Assembly (NCBI RefSeq): GCF_026745355.1
Contig: NC_079203.1
Location: 7,569,627-7,633,626 of the forward strand
Source: Beta vulgaris subsp. vulgaris
Lineage: Eukaryota; Streptophyta; Magnoliopsida; Caryophyllales; Amaranthaceae
Length of the DNA stretch: 64,000 nt
Reading direction: 5' to 3'
Shown here piece after piece: positions 12,266 through 23,220 of this stretch. The first letter of the stretch is position 1, and the number at the start of each line of letters is the position of its first letter. A program made the translations under genes and the position numbers. Under the pieces are notes generated by a model. It was not told the origin of the DNA. It saw only the letters and a list, made by a program, of their open reading frames with translations, and ran no database searches.

Positions 12266-12268
12266 TGA
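11654..12268 (+). CDS. Gag-remnant zinc-knuckle protein of the array element
   Basis: A 204-residue frame starting MDMNVSTEFLEAF. A CCHC zinc knuckle, CLKCQGLGHKEYQC (C-X2-C-X4-H-X4-C), lies at residues 36-49 and is typical of Gag from plant Ty3/gypsy elements. The region before it (residues 8-30) is predicted helical. The rest resembles no known domain. The stop codon TGA is formed by the first three bases of the next LTR, so the frame runs through the polypurine tract. The second long copy (16419-17491) is frameshifted. Gag-like RNA binding is inferred from the knuckle only, and expression is unknown. Confidence 0.5.
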   Translation: MDMNVSTEFLEAFKRIEKAKKDIYDLLHPLDTWIHCLKCQGLGHKEYQCPNEDYVSKEEHALFFAPVIEEGKFSLDSFVSIVPSSDQATVHHESLNCPTPQDPSFDIQDDLKIASLACTTTKGPIFAAPCMTKAPRKRWVPPYYATPTDFCCPAVILGNTRPIELCMLLLFFIRELKLMDHGFRAWMIAWLRQNLRQVFFYRGV

Positions 12269-12815
12269 TATAATAGAGTAATAATATTATGTAGTATTCT
12301 AGTTCTGTTAGAATTCTATGTAATTTAGGGTTTATTTTAAGTAAGTGTTTAAATGATAAAGGAATCCTATTATGAGTAGGAGTCTAATTCCTTATCATTG
12401 AGTCTTAATACTTAGTAATTTATTTTGCATTAGGCGTGTGATTAGATAATTATCTTAGGTTTAGGCGTGTGCTTAAGTTATCTTTAGGAAGATATCTTTT
12501 ATCTTTAAGCTTTCCTAGTTCTAGTAGGTTTAGGAAAATCTTGTATTATAAAAGGATTTTCGGCCATTTGAATAAAGTGGAGAAGTTTTTGAGTTTAACC
12601 TATTCCTTGTGGAATTAAAGTTTTAGGAGTGAATCCAAGTTTAAGCAGTGAATGCAAACCCGGTTATTATCACCCTTGGTTAGGAGTTGATAATTTCATA
12701 TCATTGAAATTCTTGTGCGTGAGGCATAGGTTTTTCGAATCAAATTTATTAAAGAAACATAAAAAAAACTAATCTTTCATTCAAGAACCTAAGTATAGCC
12801 TTCAATTTCACATCA
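12266..12815 (+). repeat. Array LTR 2 (subtype B)
   Basis: 550 bp. The 3' part is subtype B: TTAGGAGTTG, then TTTTTCGAATCAAATTT. It is followed by a short internal segment. Confidence 0.9.
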
Positions 12816-13165
12816 TTTGGTGTGGCTGCTGGGTCTTGGGAGTGGGACAATTCAAAGATTCATCCTTTGACATTCAAGACGACTTAAAGATTGCATCTTT
12901 GGCTTGTACCACCACCAAGGCCCGATCTTTGCTGCCCCGTGTATGACTAAAGCTCCAAGGAAGCGTTGGGTACCACCATATGACGCTACTCCTACTGATT
13001 TTTGTTGTCCGGCGGTAATTCTTGGCAACACACGTCCAATAGCGTTGTGTATGCTACTGCTGTTTTTCATCCGTGAACTTAAATTAATGGATCATGGATT
13101 TCGCGCGTGGATGATTGCTTGGCTACGACAAAACTTGAGACAAGTTTTTTTCTACAGGGGGAGTA
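12816..13165 (+). mobile_element. Array internal segment 2 (short form)
   Basis: 350 bp. It has the primer-binding site, then a roughly 30-bp segment (12835-12863) that is the reverse complement of 11928-11957 in the long form, then the shared 3' part. The zinc knuckle is deleted. Confidence 0.9.
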
Positions 13166-13713
13166 TGATATAATAGAGTAATAATATTATGTAGTATTCT
13201 AGTTCTGTTAGAGTTCTATGTAATTTAGGTTTATTTTAAGTAAGTGTTTAAATGATAAAGGAATCCTATTATGAGTAGGAGTCTAATTCCTTATCATTGA
13301 GTCTTAATACTTAGTAATTTATTTTGCATTAGGCGTGTGATTAGATAATTATCTTAGGTTTAGGCGTGTGCTTAAGTTATCTTTAGGAAGATATCTTTTA
13401 TCTTTAAGCTTTCCTAGTTCTAGTAGGTTTAGGAAAATCGTATTATAAAAGGGATTTTCGGCCATTTGAATAAAGTGGAGAAGTTTTTGAGTTTAACCTA
13501 TTCCTTGTGGAATTAAAGTTTTAGGAGTGAATCCAAGTTTAAGCAGTGAATGCAAACCCGGTTATTATCACCCTTGGTTAGGAGTTGATAATTTCATATC
13601 ATTGAAATTCTTGTGCGTGAGGCATAGGTTTTTCGAATCAAATTTATTAAAGAAACATAAAAAAAACTAATCTTTCATTCAAGAACCTAAGTATAGCCTT
13701 CAATTTCACATCA
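13166..13713 (+). repeat. Array LTR 3 (subtype B)
   Basis: 548 bp, subtype B 3' part, followed by a short internal segment. Confidence 0.9.
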
Positions 13714-14065
13714 TTTGGTGTGGCTGCTGGGTCTTGGGGAGTGGGACAATTCAAAGATTCATCCTTTGACATTCAAGACGACTTAAAGATTGCATCTTTG
13801 GCTTGTACCACCACCAAAGGCCCGATCTTTGCTGCCCCGTGTATGACTAAAGCTCCAAGGAAGCGTTGGGTACCACCATATGACGCTACTCCTACTGATT
13901 TTTGTTGTCCGGCGGTAATTCTTGGCAACACACGTCCAATAGCGTTGTGTATGCTACTGCTGTTTTTCATCCGTGAACTTAAATTAATGGATCATGGATT
14001 TCGCGTGTGGATGATTGCTTGGCTACGACAAAACTTGAGACAAGTTTTTTTCTACAGGGGGAGTA
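13714..14065 (+). mobile_element. Array internal segment 3 (short form)
   Basis: 352 bp, same structure as segment 2, including the inverted 30-bp piece. The 117-codon open frame that spans it lacks the zinc knuckle and is read in the frame of the long-form tail. I do not regard it as a gene. Confidence 0.9.
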
Positions 14066-14615
14066 TGATATAATAGAGTAATAATATTATGTAGTATTCT
14101 AGTTCTGTTAGAATTCTATGTAATTTAGGGTTTATTTTAAGTAAGTGTTTAAATGATAAAGGAATCCTATTATGAGTAGGAGTCTAATTCCTTATCATTG
14201 AGTCTTAATACTTAGTAATTTATTTTGCATTAGGCGTGTGATTAGATAATTATCTTAGGTTTAGGCGTGTGCTTAAGTTATCTTTAGGAAGATATCTTTT
14301 ATCTTTAAGCTTTCCTAGTTCTAGTAGGTTTAGGAAAATCTTGTATTATAAAAGGGATTTTCGGCCATTTGAATAAAGTGAAGAAGTTTTTGAGTTTAAC
14401 CTATTCCTTGTGGAATTAAAGTTTTAGGAGTGAATCCAAGTTTAAGCAGTGAATGCAAACCCGGTTATTATCACCCTTGGTTAGGAGTTGATAATTTCAT
14501 ATCATTGAAATTCTTGTGCGTGAGGCATAGGTTTTTCGAATCAAATTTATTAAAGAAACATAAAAAAACTAATCTTTCATTCAAGAACCTAAGTATAGCC
14601 TTCAATTTCACATCA
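14066..14615 (+). repeat. Array LTR 4 (subtype B)
   Basis: 550 bp, subtype B 3' part, followed by a short internal segment. Confidence 0.9.
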
Positions 14616-14965
14616 TTTGGTGTGGCTGCTGGGTCTTGGGGAGTGGGACAATTCAAAGATTCATCCTTTGACATTCAAGACGACTTAAAGATTGCATCTT
14701 TGGCTTGTACCACCACCAAAGGTCCGATCTTTGCTGCCCCGTGTATGACTAAAGCTCCAAGGAAGCGTGGGTACCACCATATGACGCTACTCCTACTGAT
14801 TTTGTTGTCCGGCGGTAATTCTTGGCAACACACGTCCAATAGCGTTGTGTATGCTACTGCTGTTTTTCATCCGTGAACTTAAATTAATGGATCATGGATT
14901 TCGCGTGTGGATGATTGCTTGGCTACGACAAAACTTGAGACAAGTTTTTTTCTACAGGGGGAGTA
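14616..14965 (+). mobile_element. Array internal segment 4 (short form)
   Basis: 350 bp, short form with the inverted 30-bp piece. Single-base losses near 14768 and 14800 shift the frame seen in the other copies. Confidence 0.9.
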
Positions 14966-15517
14966 TGATATAATAGAGTAATAATATTATGTAGTATTCT
15001 AGTTCTGTTAGAATTCTATGTAATTTAGGGTTTATTTTAAGTAAGTGTTTAAATGATAAAGGAATCCTATTATGAGTAGGAGTCTAATTCCTTATCATTG
15101 AGTCTTAATACTTAGTAATTTATTTTTGCATTAGGCGTGTGATTAGATAATTATCTTAGGTTTAGGCGTGTGCTTAAGTTATCTTTAGGAAGATATCTTT
15201 TATCTTTAAGCTTTCCTAGTTCTAGTAGGTTTAGGAAAATCTTGTATTATAAAAGGGATTTTCGGCCATTTGAATAGAGTGGAGAAGTTTTTGAGTTTAA
15301 CCTATTCCTTGTGGAATTAAAGTTTTAGGAGTGAATCCAAGTTTAAGCAGTGAATGCAAACCCGATTATTATCACCCTTGGTTAGGAGTTGATAATTTCA
15401 TATCATTGAAATTCTTGTGCGTGAGGCATAGGTTTTTCGAATCAAATTTATTAAAGAAACATAAAAAAAACTAATCTTTCATTCAAGAACCTAAGTACAG
15501 CCTTCAATTTCACATCA
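14966..15517 (+). repeat. Array LTR 5 (subtype B)
   Basis: 552 bp, subtype B 3' part, followed by a short internal segment. Confidence 0.9.
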
Positions 15518-15867
15518 TTTGGTGTGGCTGCTGGGTCTTGGGGAGTGGGACAATTCAAAGATTCATCCTTTGACATTCAAGACGACTTAAAGATTGCATC
15601 TTTGGCTTGTACCACCACCAAAGGTCCGATCTTTGCTGCCCCGTGTATGACTAAAGCTCCAAGGAAGCGTTGGGTACCACCATATGACGCTACTCCTACT
15701 GATTTTTGTTGTCCGGCGGTAATTCTTGGCAACACACGTCCAATAGCGTTGTGTATGCTACTGCTGTTTTCATCCGTGAACTTAAATTAATGGATCATGG
15801 ATTTCGCCGTGGATGATTGCTTGGCTACGACAAAACTTGAGACAAGTTTTTTTCTACAGGGGGAGTA
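15518..15867 (+). mobile_element. Array internal segment 5 (short form)
   Basis: 350 bp, short form with the inverted 30-bp piece. Confidence 0.9.
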
Positions 15868-16418
15868 TGATATAATAGAGTAATAATATTATGTAGTATT
15901 CTAGTTCTGTTAGAATTCTATGTAATTTAGGGTTTATTTTAAGTAAGTGTTTAAATGATAAAGGAATCCTATTATGAGTAGGAGTCTAATTCCTTATCAT
16001 TGAGTCTTAATACTTAGTAATTTATTTTGCATTAGGCGTGTGATTAGATAATTATCTTAGGTTTAGGCGTGTGCTTAAGTTATCTTTAGGAAGATATCTT
16101 TTATCTTTAAGCTTTCCTAGTTCTAGTAGGTTTAGGAAAATCTTGTATTATAAAAGGGATTTTCGGCCATTTGAATAAAGTGGAGAAGTTTTTGAGTTTA
16201 ACCTATTCCTTGTGGAATTAAAGTTTTAGGAGTGAATCCAAGTTTAAGAAGTGAATGCAAACCCGGTTATTATCACCCTTGGTTATGAGTTGATAATTTC
16301 ATATCATTGAAATTCTTGTGCTTGAGGCATAGGTTTTTCTAATCAAATTCATTAAAGAAAACATAAAAAAACTAGTCTTTTTAATCAAGAACTAAGTATA
16401 GCCTTCAATTTCACATCA
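15868..16418 (+). repeat. Array LTR 6 (subtype A)
   Basis: 551 bp, subtype A 3' part like LTR 1, followed by the second long internal segment. It starts 5226 bp after LTR 1, which defines the higher-order repeat. Confidence 0.9.
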
Positions 16419-17491
16419 ATTGGTGTGGTTGCTGGGATCATAAAGGTGTTTCATTGAAATTAGAAGGTTATAACTCGTGCAAGAAGAAAACCTCCCGTAA
16501 CAGTCAGTTTTTGAGGTAACTTTGAAAGATTCTTTCTCCCACCTCCGAGCGAATTTTTGGGTAATTCTTGATCCTAAATTGGACTACTATTTGTCTAGTT
16601 TTCTATCCTAAAATTTCGTAAGGTTTAGAGTTGATTTGATGTATTTTCGAGACTGATCTTTCGAATTGGTCAGAAACCGGATTAATCTGGCACAGTGTTG
16701 GGAGAATAAAACTGCAAACTATTGGCTTGGAATTTTGTGATAAAATTTTTGGTCGAGTGTTGCACCAACATAAGGCTACCTGGAATATAAATTTCATAAA
16801 TTTTCGAGGTGTTTTGATTGTGTTTTGGGGTACAGATTTCAGATGTATTTTCTGAGCAATTTTCTGTCAGTTTGAGAATTATGGACATGAATGTCTCGAC
16901 TGAGTTCTTAGAGGCTTTTAAAACGAAATTGAAAAGGCTAAGAAAATATTTATGATCTTTTGCATCCCTGGATACATGGATTCATTGTTTTGAAGTGTTA
17001 AGGTCTTGGTCACAAAGAATATCAATGCCCTAATGAAGATTACATTTCTAAGGAAGAACATGCATTGTTCTTTGCACCAGTGATTGAAGAGGGTAAGTTC
17101 TCTTGGATAGTTTCGTTTCTATAGTTCCCTCGTCGGATCAAGCTTACCGTCCATCATGAATCTTTGAATTGTCCCACTCCCAAGATCCATCCTTTGACAT
17201 TCAAGACGACTTAAAGATTGCATCTTTGGCTTGTACCACCACCAAAGGTCGATCTTGCTGCCCCGTGTATGACTAAAGCTCCAAGGAAGCGTTGGGTACC
17301 ACCATATGACGCTACTCCTACTGATTTTTGTTGTCCGGCGGTAATTCTTGGCAACACACGTCCAATAGAGTTGTGTATGCTACTGCTGTTTTTCATCCGT
17401 GAACTTAAAATTAATGGATCATGGATTTCGCGTGTGGATGATTGCTTGGCTACGACAAAACTTGAGACAAGTTTTTTCTACAGGGGGAGTA
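16419..17491 (+). mobile_element. Array internal segment 6 (long form)
   Basis: 1073 bp, the second long form, homologous to 11193-12265 along its length. Several one-base indels after about 16,740 break the zinc-knuckle frame. Confidence 0.85.
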
Positions 17492-18036
17492 TGATATAAT
17501 AGAGTAATAATATTATGTAGTATTCTAGTTCTGTTAGAATTCTATGTAATTTAGGGTTTATTTAAGTAAGTGTTTTAAATGATAAAGGAATCCTATTATG
17601 AGTAGGAGTCTAATTCCTTATCATTGAGTCTTAATACTTATAATTTATTTTGCATTAGGCGGTGATTAGATATTATCTTAGGTTTAGGCGTGTGCTTAAG
17701 TTATCTTTAGGAAGATATTTTTATCTTTAAGCTTTCCTAGTTCTAGTAGGTTTAGGAAAATCTTGTATTATAAAAGGGATTTTCGGCCATTTGAATAAAG
17801 TGAGAAGTTTTTTGAGTTTAAACTATTCCTTGTGGAATTAAAGTTTTAGGAGTGAATCCAAGTTTAAGCAGTGAATGCAAACCCGTTATTATCACCCTTG
17901 TTTAGGAGTTGATAATTTCATATCATTGAAATTCTTGTGCGTGAGGCATAGGTTTTTCGAATCAAATTTATTAAGAAACATAAAAAAACTAATCTTTCAT
18001 TCAAGAAACCTAAGTATAGCCTTCAATTTCACATCA
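17492..18036 (+). repeat. Array LTR 7 (subtype B)
   Basis: 545 bp, subtype B, with several one-base losses and gains relative to LTRs 2-5. Confidence 0.9.
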
Positions 18037-18389
18037 TTTGGTGTGGCTGCTGGGTTTGGGGAGTGGGACAATTCAAAGATTCATCCTTTGACATTCAAGA
18101 CGACTTAAAGATTGGCACTTTGGCTGTACCACCACCAAAGGTCCGATCTTTGCTGCCCTGTATGACTAAAGCTCACAAGGAAGCGTTGGTAACCAACCAT
18201 ATGACGCTACTGCCTACTGATTTTTGTTGTCCGGCGGGTAATTCTTGGCAACACAACGTCCAATAGCGTTGTGTATGCTACTGCTGTTTTCATCCGTGAA
18301 CTTAAATTAATGGATCATGGATTCTCGCGGTGGATGATTGGCTTGGCTACGACAAAACTTGAGACAAGTTTTTTTCTACAGGGGGAGTA
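18037..18389 (+). mobile_element. Array internal segment 7 (short form)
   Basis: 353 bp, short form with many one-base indels. Confidence 0.9.
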
Positions 18390-18933
18390 TGATATAATAG
18401 AGTAATAATATTATGTAGTATTCTAGTTCTGTTAGAATTCTATGTATTTAGGGTTTATTTAAGTAAGTGTTTAAATGATAAAAGGATCCTATTATGAGTA
18501 GGATCTAATCCTTATCATTGAGTCTTATACTTAGTAATTATTTTGCATTAAGGCGTGTGATTAGATAATTATCTTAGGTTTAGGCGTGTGCTTAAGTTAT
18601 CTTTAGGAAGATATCTTTTATCTTTAAAGCTTTCCTAGTTCTAGTAGGTTTAGGAAAATCTTGTATTATAAAGGGATTTTCGGCCATTTGAATAAAGTGG
18701 AGAAGTTTTTGAGTTTAACTATTCCTTGTGGAATTAAAGTTTTAGGAGTGAATCCAAGTTTAAGCAGTGAATGCAAACCCGGTATTATCACCCTTGGTTA
18801 GGAGTTGGATAATTTCATATCATTGAAATTCTTGTGCGTGAGGCATAGGTTTTTCGAATCAAATTTATTAAAGAAACATAAAAAAAACTAATCTTTCATT
18901 CAAGAACCTAAGTATAGCTTCAATTTCACATCA
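18390..18933 (+). repeat. Array LTR 8 (subtype B)
   Basis: 544 bp, subtype B, with many one-base indels. Confidence 0.9.
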
Positions 18934-19281
18934 TTTGGTGTGGCTGCTGGGTCTTGGGGAGTGGGACAATTCAAGATTCATCCTTTGACATTCAAGACGA
19001 CTTAAAGATTGCATCTTTGGCTTGTACACCACCAAAGGTCGATCTTTGCTGCCCCGTGTATGACTAAAGCTCCAAGGAAGCGTTGGGTCCACACATATGA
19101 GCTACTCCTACTGATTTTTGTTGTCCGGCGGTAATTCTTGGCAACACACGTCCAATAGCGTTGTGTATGCTACTGCTGTTTTTCATCCGTGAACTTAAAT
19201 TAATGGATCATGGGATTTCGCGCGTGGATGATTGCTTGGCTACGACAAAACTTGAGACAAGTTTTTTTCTACAGGGGGATA
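18934..19281 (+). mobile_element. Array internal segment 8 (short form)
   Basis: 348 bp, short form. The purine tract before the next LTR has lost a base (GGGGGATA in place of GGGGGAGTA). Confidence 0.9.
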
Positions 19282-19830
19282 TGATATAATTGAGTAATAA
19301 TATTATGTAGTATTCTAGTTCTGTTAGAATTCTATTAATTTAGGGTTTATTTTAAGTAAGTGTTTTAAATGATAAAGGAATCCTATTATGAGTAGGAGTC
19401 TAATTCCTTATCATTGAGTCTTAATACTTAGTAATTTATTTTGCATTAAGCGTGTGATTAGATAATTATCTTAGGTTTAGGCTGTGCTTAAGTTATCTTT
19501 AGGAAGATATCTTTTATCTTTAAGCTTTCCTAGTTCTAGTAGGTTTAGGAAAATCTTGTATTATAAAAGGGATTTTCGGCCATTTGAATAAAGTGAAGAA
19601 GTTTTTGAGTTTAAACCTATTCCTTGTGGAATTAAAGTTTTAGGAGTGAATCAAGTTTAAGCAGTGAATGCAAACCCGGTTATTATCACCCTTGGTTAGG
19701 AGTTGATAATTTCATATCATTGAAATTCTTGTGCGTGAGGCATAGGTTTTTCGAATCAAATTTATTAAAGAAACATAAAAAAACTAATCTTTCATTCAAG
19801 AACCTAAGTATAGCCTTCAATTTCACATCA
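19282..19830 (+). repeat. Array LTR 9 (subtype B)
   Basis: 549 bp, subtype B, with one-base indels. Confidence 0.9.
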
Positions 19831-20171
19831 TTTGGTGTGGCTGCTGGGTCTTGGGGAGTGGGACAATTCAAAGATTCATCTTTGACATTCAAGACGACTT
19901 AAAGATTGCATCTTTGGCTTGTACCACACCAAAGGTCGATCTTTGCTGCCCGTGTATGACTAAAGCTCCAAGGAAGCGTTGGGTACCACCATATGACGCT
20001 ACTCCTACTGATTTTTGTTGTCCGGCGGTAATTCTTGGCAACACACGTCATAGCGTTGTGTAGCTACTCTGTTTTTCATCCGTGAACTTAAATTAATGGA
20101 TCATGGATTTCGCTGTGGATGATTGCTTGGCTACGAAAAACTTGAGACAAGTTTTTTTCTACAGGGGAGTA
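19831..20171 (+). mobile_element. Array internal segment 9 (short form)
   Basis: 341 bp, short form with many one-base losses. Confidence 0.9.
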
Positions 20172-20715
20172 TGATATAATAGAGTAATAATATTATGTAG
20201 TATTCTAGTTCTGTTAGAATTCTATGTAATTTAGGGTTTATTTTAAGTAAGTGTTTAAATGATAAAGGAATCCTATTATGAGTAGGAGTCTAATTCTTAT
20301 CATGAGTCTTAAACTTAGTAATTTATTTTGCATTAGGCGTGTGATTAGATAATTATCTTAGGTTTAGGCGTGTGCTTAAGTTATCTTTAGGAAGATATCT
20401 TTTATCTTTAAGCTTTCCTAGTTCTAGTAGGTTTAGGAAAATCTTGTATTATAAAAGGGATTTTCGGCCATTTGAATAAAGTGGAGAAGTTTTGAGTTTA
20501 ACCTATTCCTTGTGGAATTAAAGTTTTAGGAGTGATCCAAGTTTAAGCAGTGAATGCAACCCGGTTATTATCACCTTGGTTAGGAGTTGATAATTTCATA
20601 TCATTGAAATTCTTGTGCGTGAGGCATAGGTTTTTCTAATCAAATTCATTAAAGAAAACATAAAAAAACTAGTCTTTTTAATCAAGAACTAAGTATAGCC
20701 TTCAATTTCACATCA
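20172..20715 (+). repeat. Array LTR 10 (B/A recombinant)
   Basis: 544 bp terminal LTR. It matches subtype B up to TTAGGAGTTG (20580-20589) and subtype A from TTTTTCTAATC (20631 onwards). The switch lies between about 20585 and 20637. It is followed by the GAATC duplication. Confidence 0.85.
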
Positions 20716-22330
20716 GAATCTTAGAATCATAAATCTATGGAATGAAACGAACTTTATTTCCCATTGGGCTAGCTAGGCCCTCCGGGTAACTATTAGACAA
20801 AGACCCCTAGTGTGCGCACCCCACAAACGGTCAAACCGTAGCAGAAGATCTAAGTCTGAGGTACTGATCAACGTACCCCCAACTATTCTGTAATGTCGAA
20901 CGATCCCGACAAAGTTCCAATTCTTGAGACACCATAAAGGCAATCCCAACCAGTTTAAAAAACATAAATCTATCCATAAATCTTTTTTGTAACTATTTTA
21001 TAATTCAAGGTTTGAAAACAAACTATCAGTATTAGGAGGAACATCCTCCTATTCAAACCAATCTCAACTCAAGAGAGATACATACCTTTATAATCGTTTC
21101 TCGTAAACATGAAAATTTTAGTTGAAATCTCATCTTTTGTATACCTTTCTTGTAACTATTAAAGATTTAAGTAAGGAATCTTACCTTTTAAACTATATCA
21201 AACCAACTAGCTCAGTCAATACGGCTCCTCAATGAAACCGGAATCTACAATATAAATGTGTGTACTTCGTAAGTAAAAGACTTGGATACAACTAACTCTA
21301 GTTCACAAAGCCATCAACCTTTATAATTTCACATAAAACATCAAACAAACATATCATGTTCTTTAACCATATAAATGACTTTCATGTTCTAACGTCTAAC
21401 TCAAACCGTCTAACTAAAACCCTTACCAAATTGATCAAAATCATCTTACTTTATATAAAATCTACATTAAAGAATCATATGTTCATATGGTAACTCAAAA
21501 GTTCATTATGAAGCAATTATATGAAACGTAGAGTTTTAAATCAACTATATAAAATATGAAATTTGAACAGAAACTTAATATGAGCATAACTTTCTCCTAC
21601 GAAGGCCAAATCAAGCGTTTCTTGAGCCTATCTTGAGTAAAATTTCAATACGAACAACTTTTGTGAAATAGTATTTTTGCTAAAAATGTCCGTAAACTGC
21701 CTAAAAACGCAAAATACGAACCTGAACTGCTAATTCTACGAATTACAGCACACTATATTCAATTCACTTGAACATTAACAAGCTTCCTACTATTCTAAAC
21801 TAACTATTAAATTCATGAATGAACATTCAACTCAATAAATTCCACATCCAAACTCTAAAATCAAAAACCCCAATTCAATTTCAATCTAAAAACCCTAACT
21901 TCATAATTTTAAAAGAAAACTTAAATTAGTTGAGGAATTCATCTTACCCACTAATATAGATGATTGGGGATGAGAAATAACTTGCAAACACCCCTAATTC
22001 GAGCACCAAATGCTCCAAATTACAGCAACAACGACCCCCCTTTTCTTCCTTGCGCCGCCTACTTCTATGGTGTCACCTCTAGTGGCGGTGTGGTTGTGTC
22101 GTCGGCAACGATGGTGGTTGTGATGAAGGAAGAATGTAAAAGATTTTAAGAGAAGAAGATGGTGAAGAGGGTGGAGATGATGAAGAGGTTAAACGGTGGT
22201 GAAGCGTTATGAAATGTCGTTCTTTTGTTGTTTTGTTTTTTTTTTCTTTCCTTTTTCTTTTCTTGTGTTTTTTTTTTCCCTTTTCCCCCTTCTTACATAC
22301 ATGTGAATAGATTTCCTCTTAATACTATTA

Positions 22331-22523
22331 GGGGGCGTTTGGTTGGAGGGTTTCAAGAAAGGGAAAGGGAATTGAGTTCCTTGTTTCTCTTTGTGAGTGT
22401 TTGGTTAGTGTGTTTTTTCAAACCCTTTACCCCTTTTTCTTATTAGGATTACCCTCCTTTCCCTTAGATTGATTCTCCACCACCCCCAAGGTTTGGGATT
22501 ACCCCAGATCCCTCTACCATGAA

Positions 22524-22571
<48 letters not shown>

Positions 22572-22699
22572 GTTGTTATTGTTATTGTTATTGTTATTGT
22601 TATTGTTATTGTTATTGTTATTGTTATTGTTATTATTATTATTTATTTTTATTTTTATTTTTATTTTTATTTTTATTTTTATTTTTATTTTTATTTTTA

Positions 22700-22730
<31 letters not shown>

Positions 22731-23220
22731 TTTATTTTATTTTTATTTTTATTTTTATTTTATTTATTTTATTTTTTATTTTTATTTTTATTTTTATTAT
22801 TATTATTATTAATATTTATTATTATTATTAATATTATTATTTATTATTTATTATTATTATTTAATAATAATAATTATTTATTATTATTAATATTACTATT
22901 TATTATTATTATTTATTTATTTTCATATTTATGATTATTATTTAATAATAATAATTATTATTATTATATATTATTATTTGTTATTATTTAAAAACTATTA
23001 TTATAAATATTATTATTTTTATTAATATTAATTATTATTATTTATTATTATCTATTATTATTATTTGTTATTATTATTATTTTAATAATAATAATAATTT
23101 TCCAATTTCTTTGATGTTCCTAACCAAACAACATTTTTAATCAAAGGGAAACCCTTTCCATTCCTCTTGTAACCCTTTCTCAAACCCTTTTCCTTTCCTC
23201 TCAACGAACCAAACGCCCCC
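22331..23220. mobile_element. PIF/Harbinger-like (Tourist) MITE with expanded ATT core
   Basis: Perfect 14-bp terminal inverted repeats, GGGGGCGTTTGGTT at the left and AACCAAACGCCCCC at the right, are flanked by TTA at 22328-22330 and 23221-23223. A 3-bp TTA/TAA duplication is typical of PIF/Harbinger. The corresponding site in the other LTR (about 30012-30022) is empty. The core, 22520-23100, is almost entirely ATT- and ATTTTT-type simple repeat. The poly-leucine open frame there is a repeat artefact. Confidence 0.85.
22520..23100. repeat. (ATT)n / (ATTTTT)n low-complexity tract
   Basis: ATT triplets (22525-22570), GTTATT units (22570-22630), ATTTTT hexamers (22640-22795) and then irregular ATT/AAT tracts to 23100. 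The whole tract lies inside the PIF-like MITE. Confidence 0.9.

Larger units (their letters stand above)
10642..20715 (+). mobile_element. Tandem array of a non-autonomous LTR retrotransposon (10 LTRs, 9 internals)
   Basis: A 10,074-bp insertion with a 5-bp target duplication. It is built from ten LTR copies of about 545-552 bp (TGATATAATAGAG ... TTCACATCA) alternating with nine internal segments. Internal segments 1 and 6 are long (1073 bp) and the other seven are short (341-353 bp). Each internal segment starts with a degenerate primer-binding site, TGGTGTGGCTGCTGGG, which fits the tRNA-Asp site TGGCGCCGTTGCCGGG with mostly C-to-T changes. Each ends with a purine tract, CAGGGGGAGTA, just before the next LTR. 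No protease, reverse transcriptase or integrase is present. One LTR, short internal and LTR together (about 1.45 kb) would be TRIM-like. The array may have grown by unequal exchange between LTRs. Confidence 0.9.

Noticed and set aside
13720..14073. Repeated ~117-codon open frame in short internal segments (also at 12904, 14430, 15524 and 17218)
   Set aside because: It is the tail of the long-form frame after a deletion and inversion. It has no domain and is open by inheritance from one ancestor.
10642..20715. Regularly spaced repeats, as in a CRISPR array or satellite DNA
   Set aside because: The repeats are about 550-bp LTRs with TG...CA ends, separated by internal segments with primer-binding and polypurine tracts. 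This is a retrotransposon array in a plant genome.
22519..22812. 97-codon poly-leucine/phenylalanine open frame
   Set aside because: Pure translation of an ATT/ATTTTT simple repeat.
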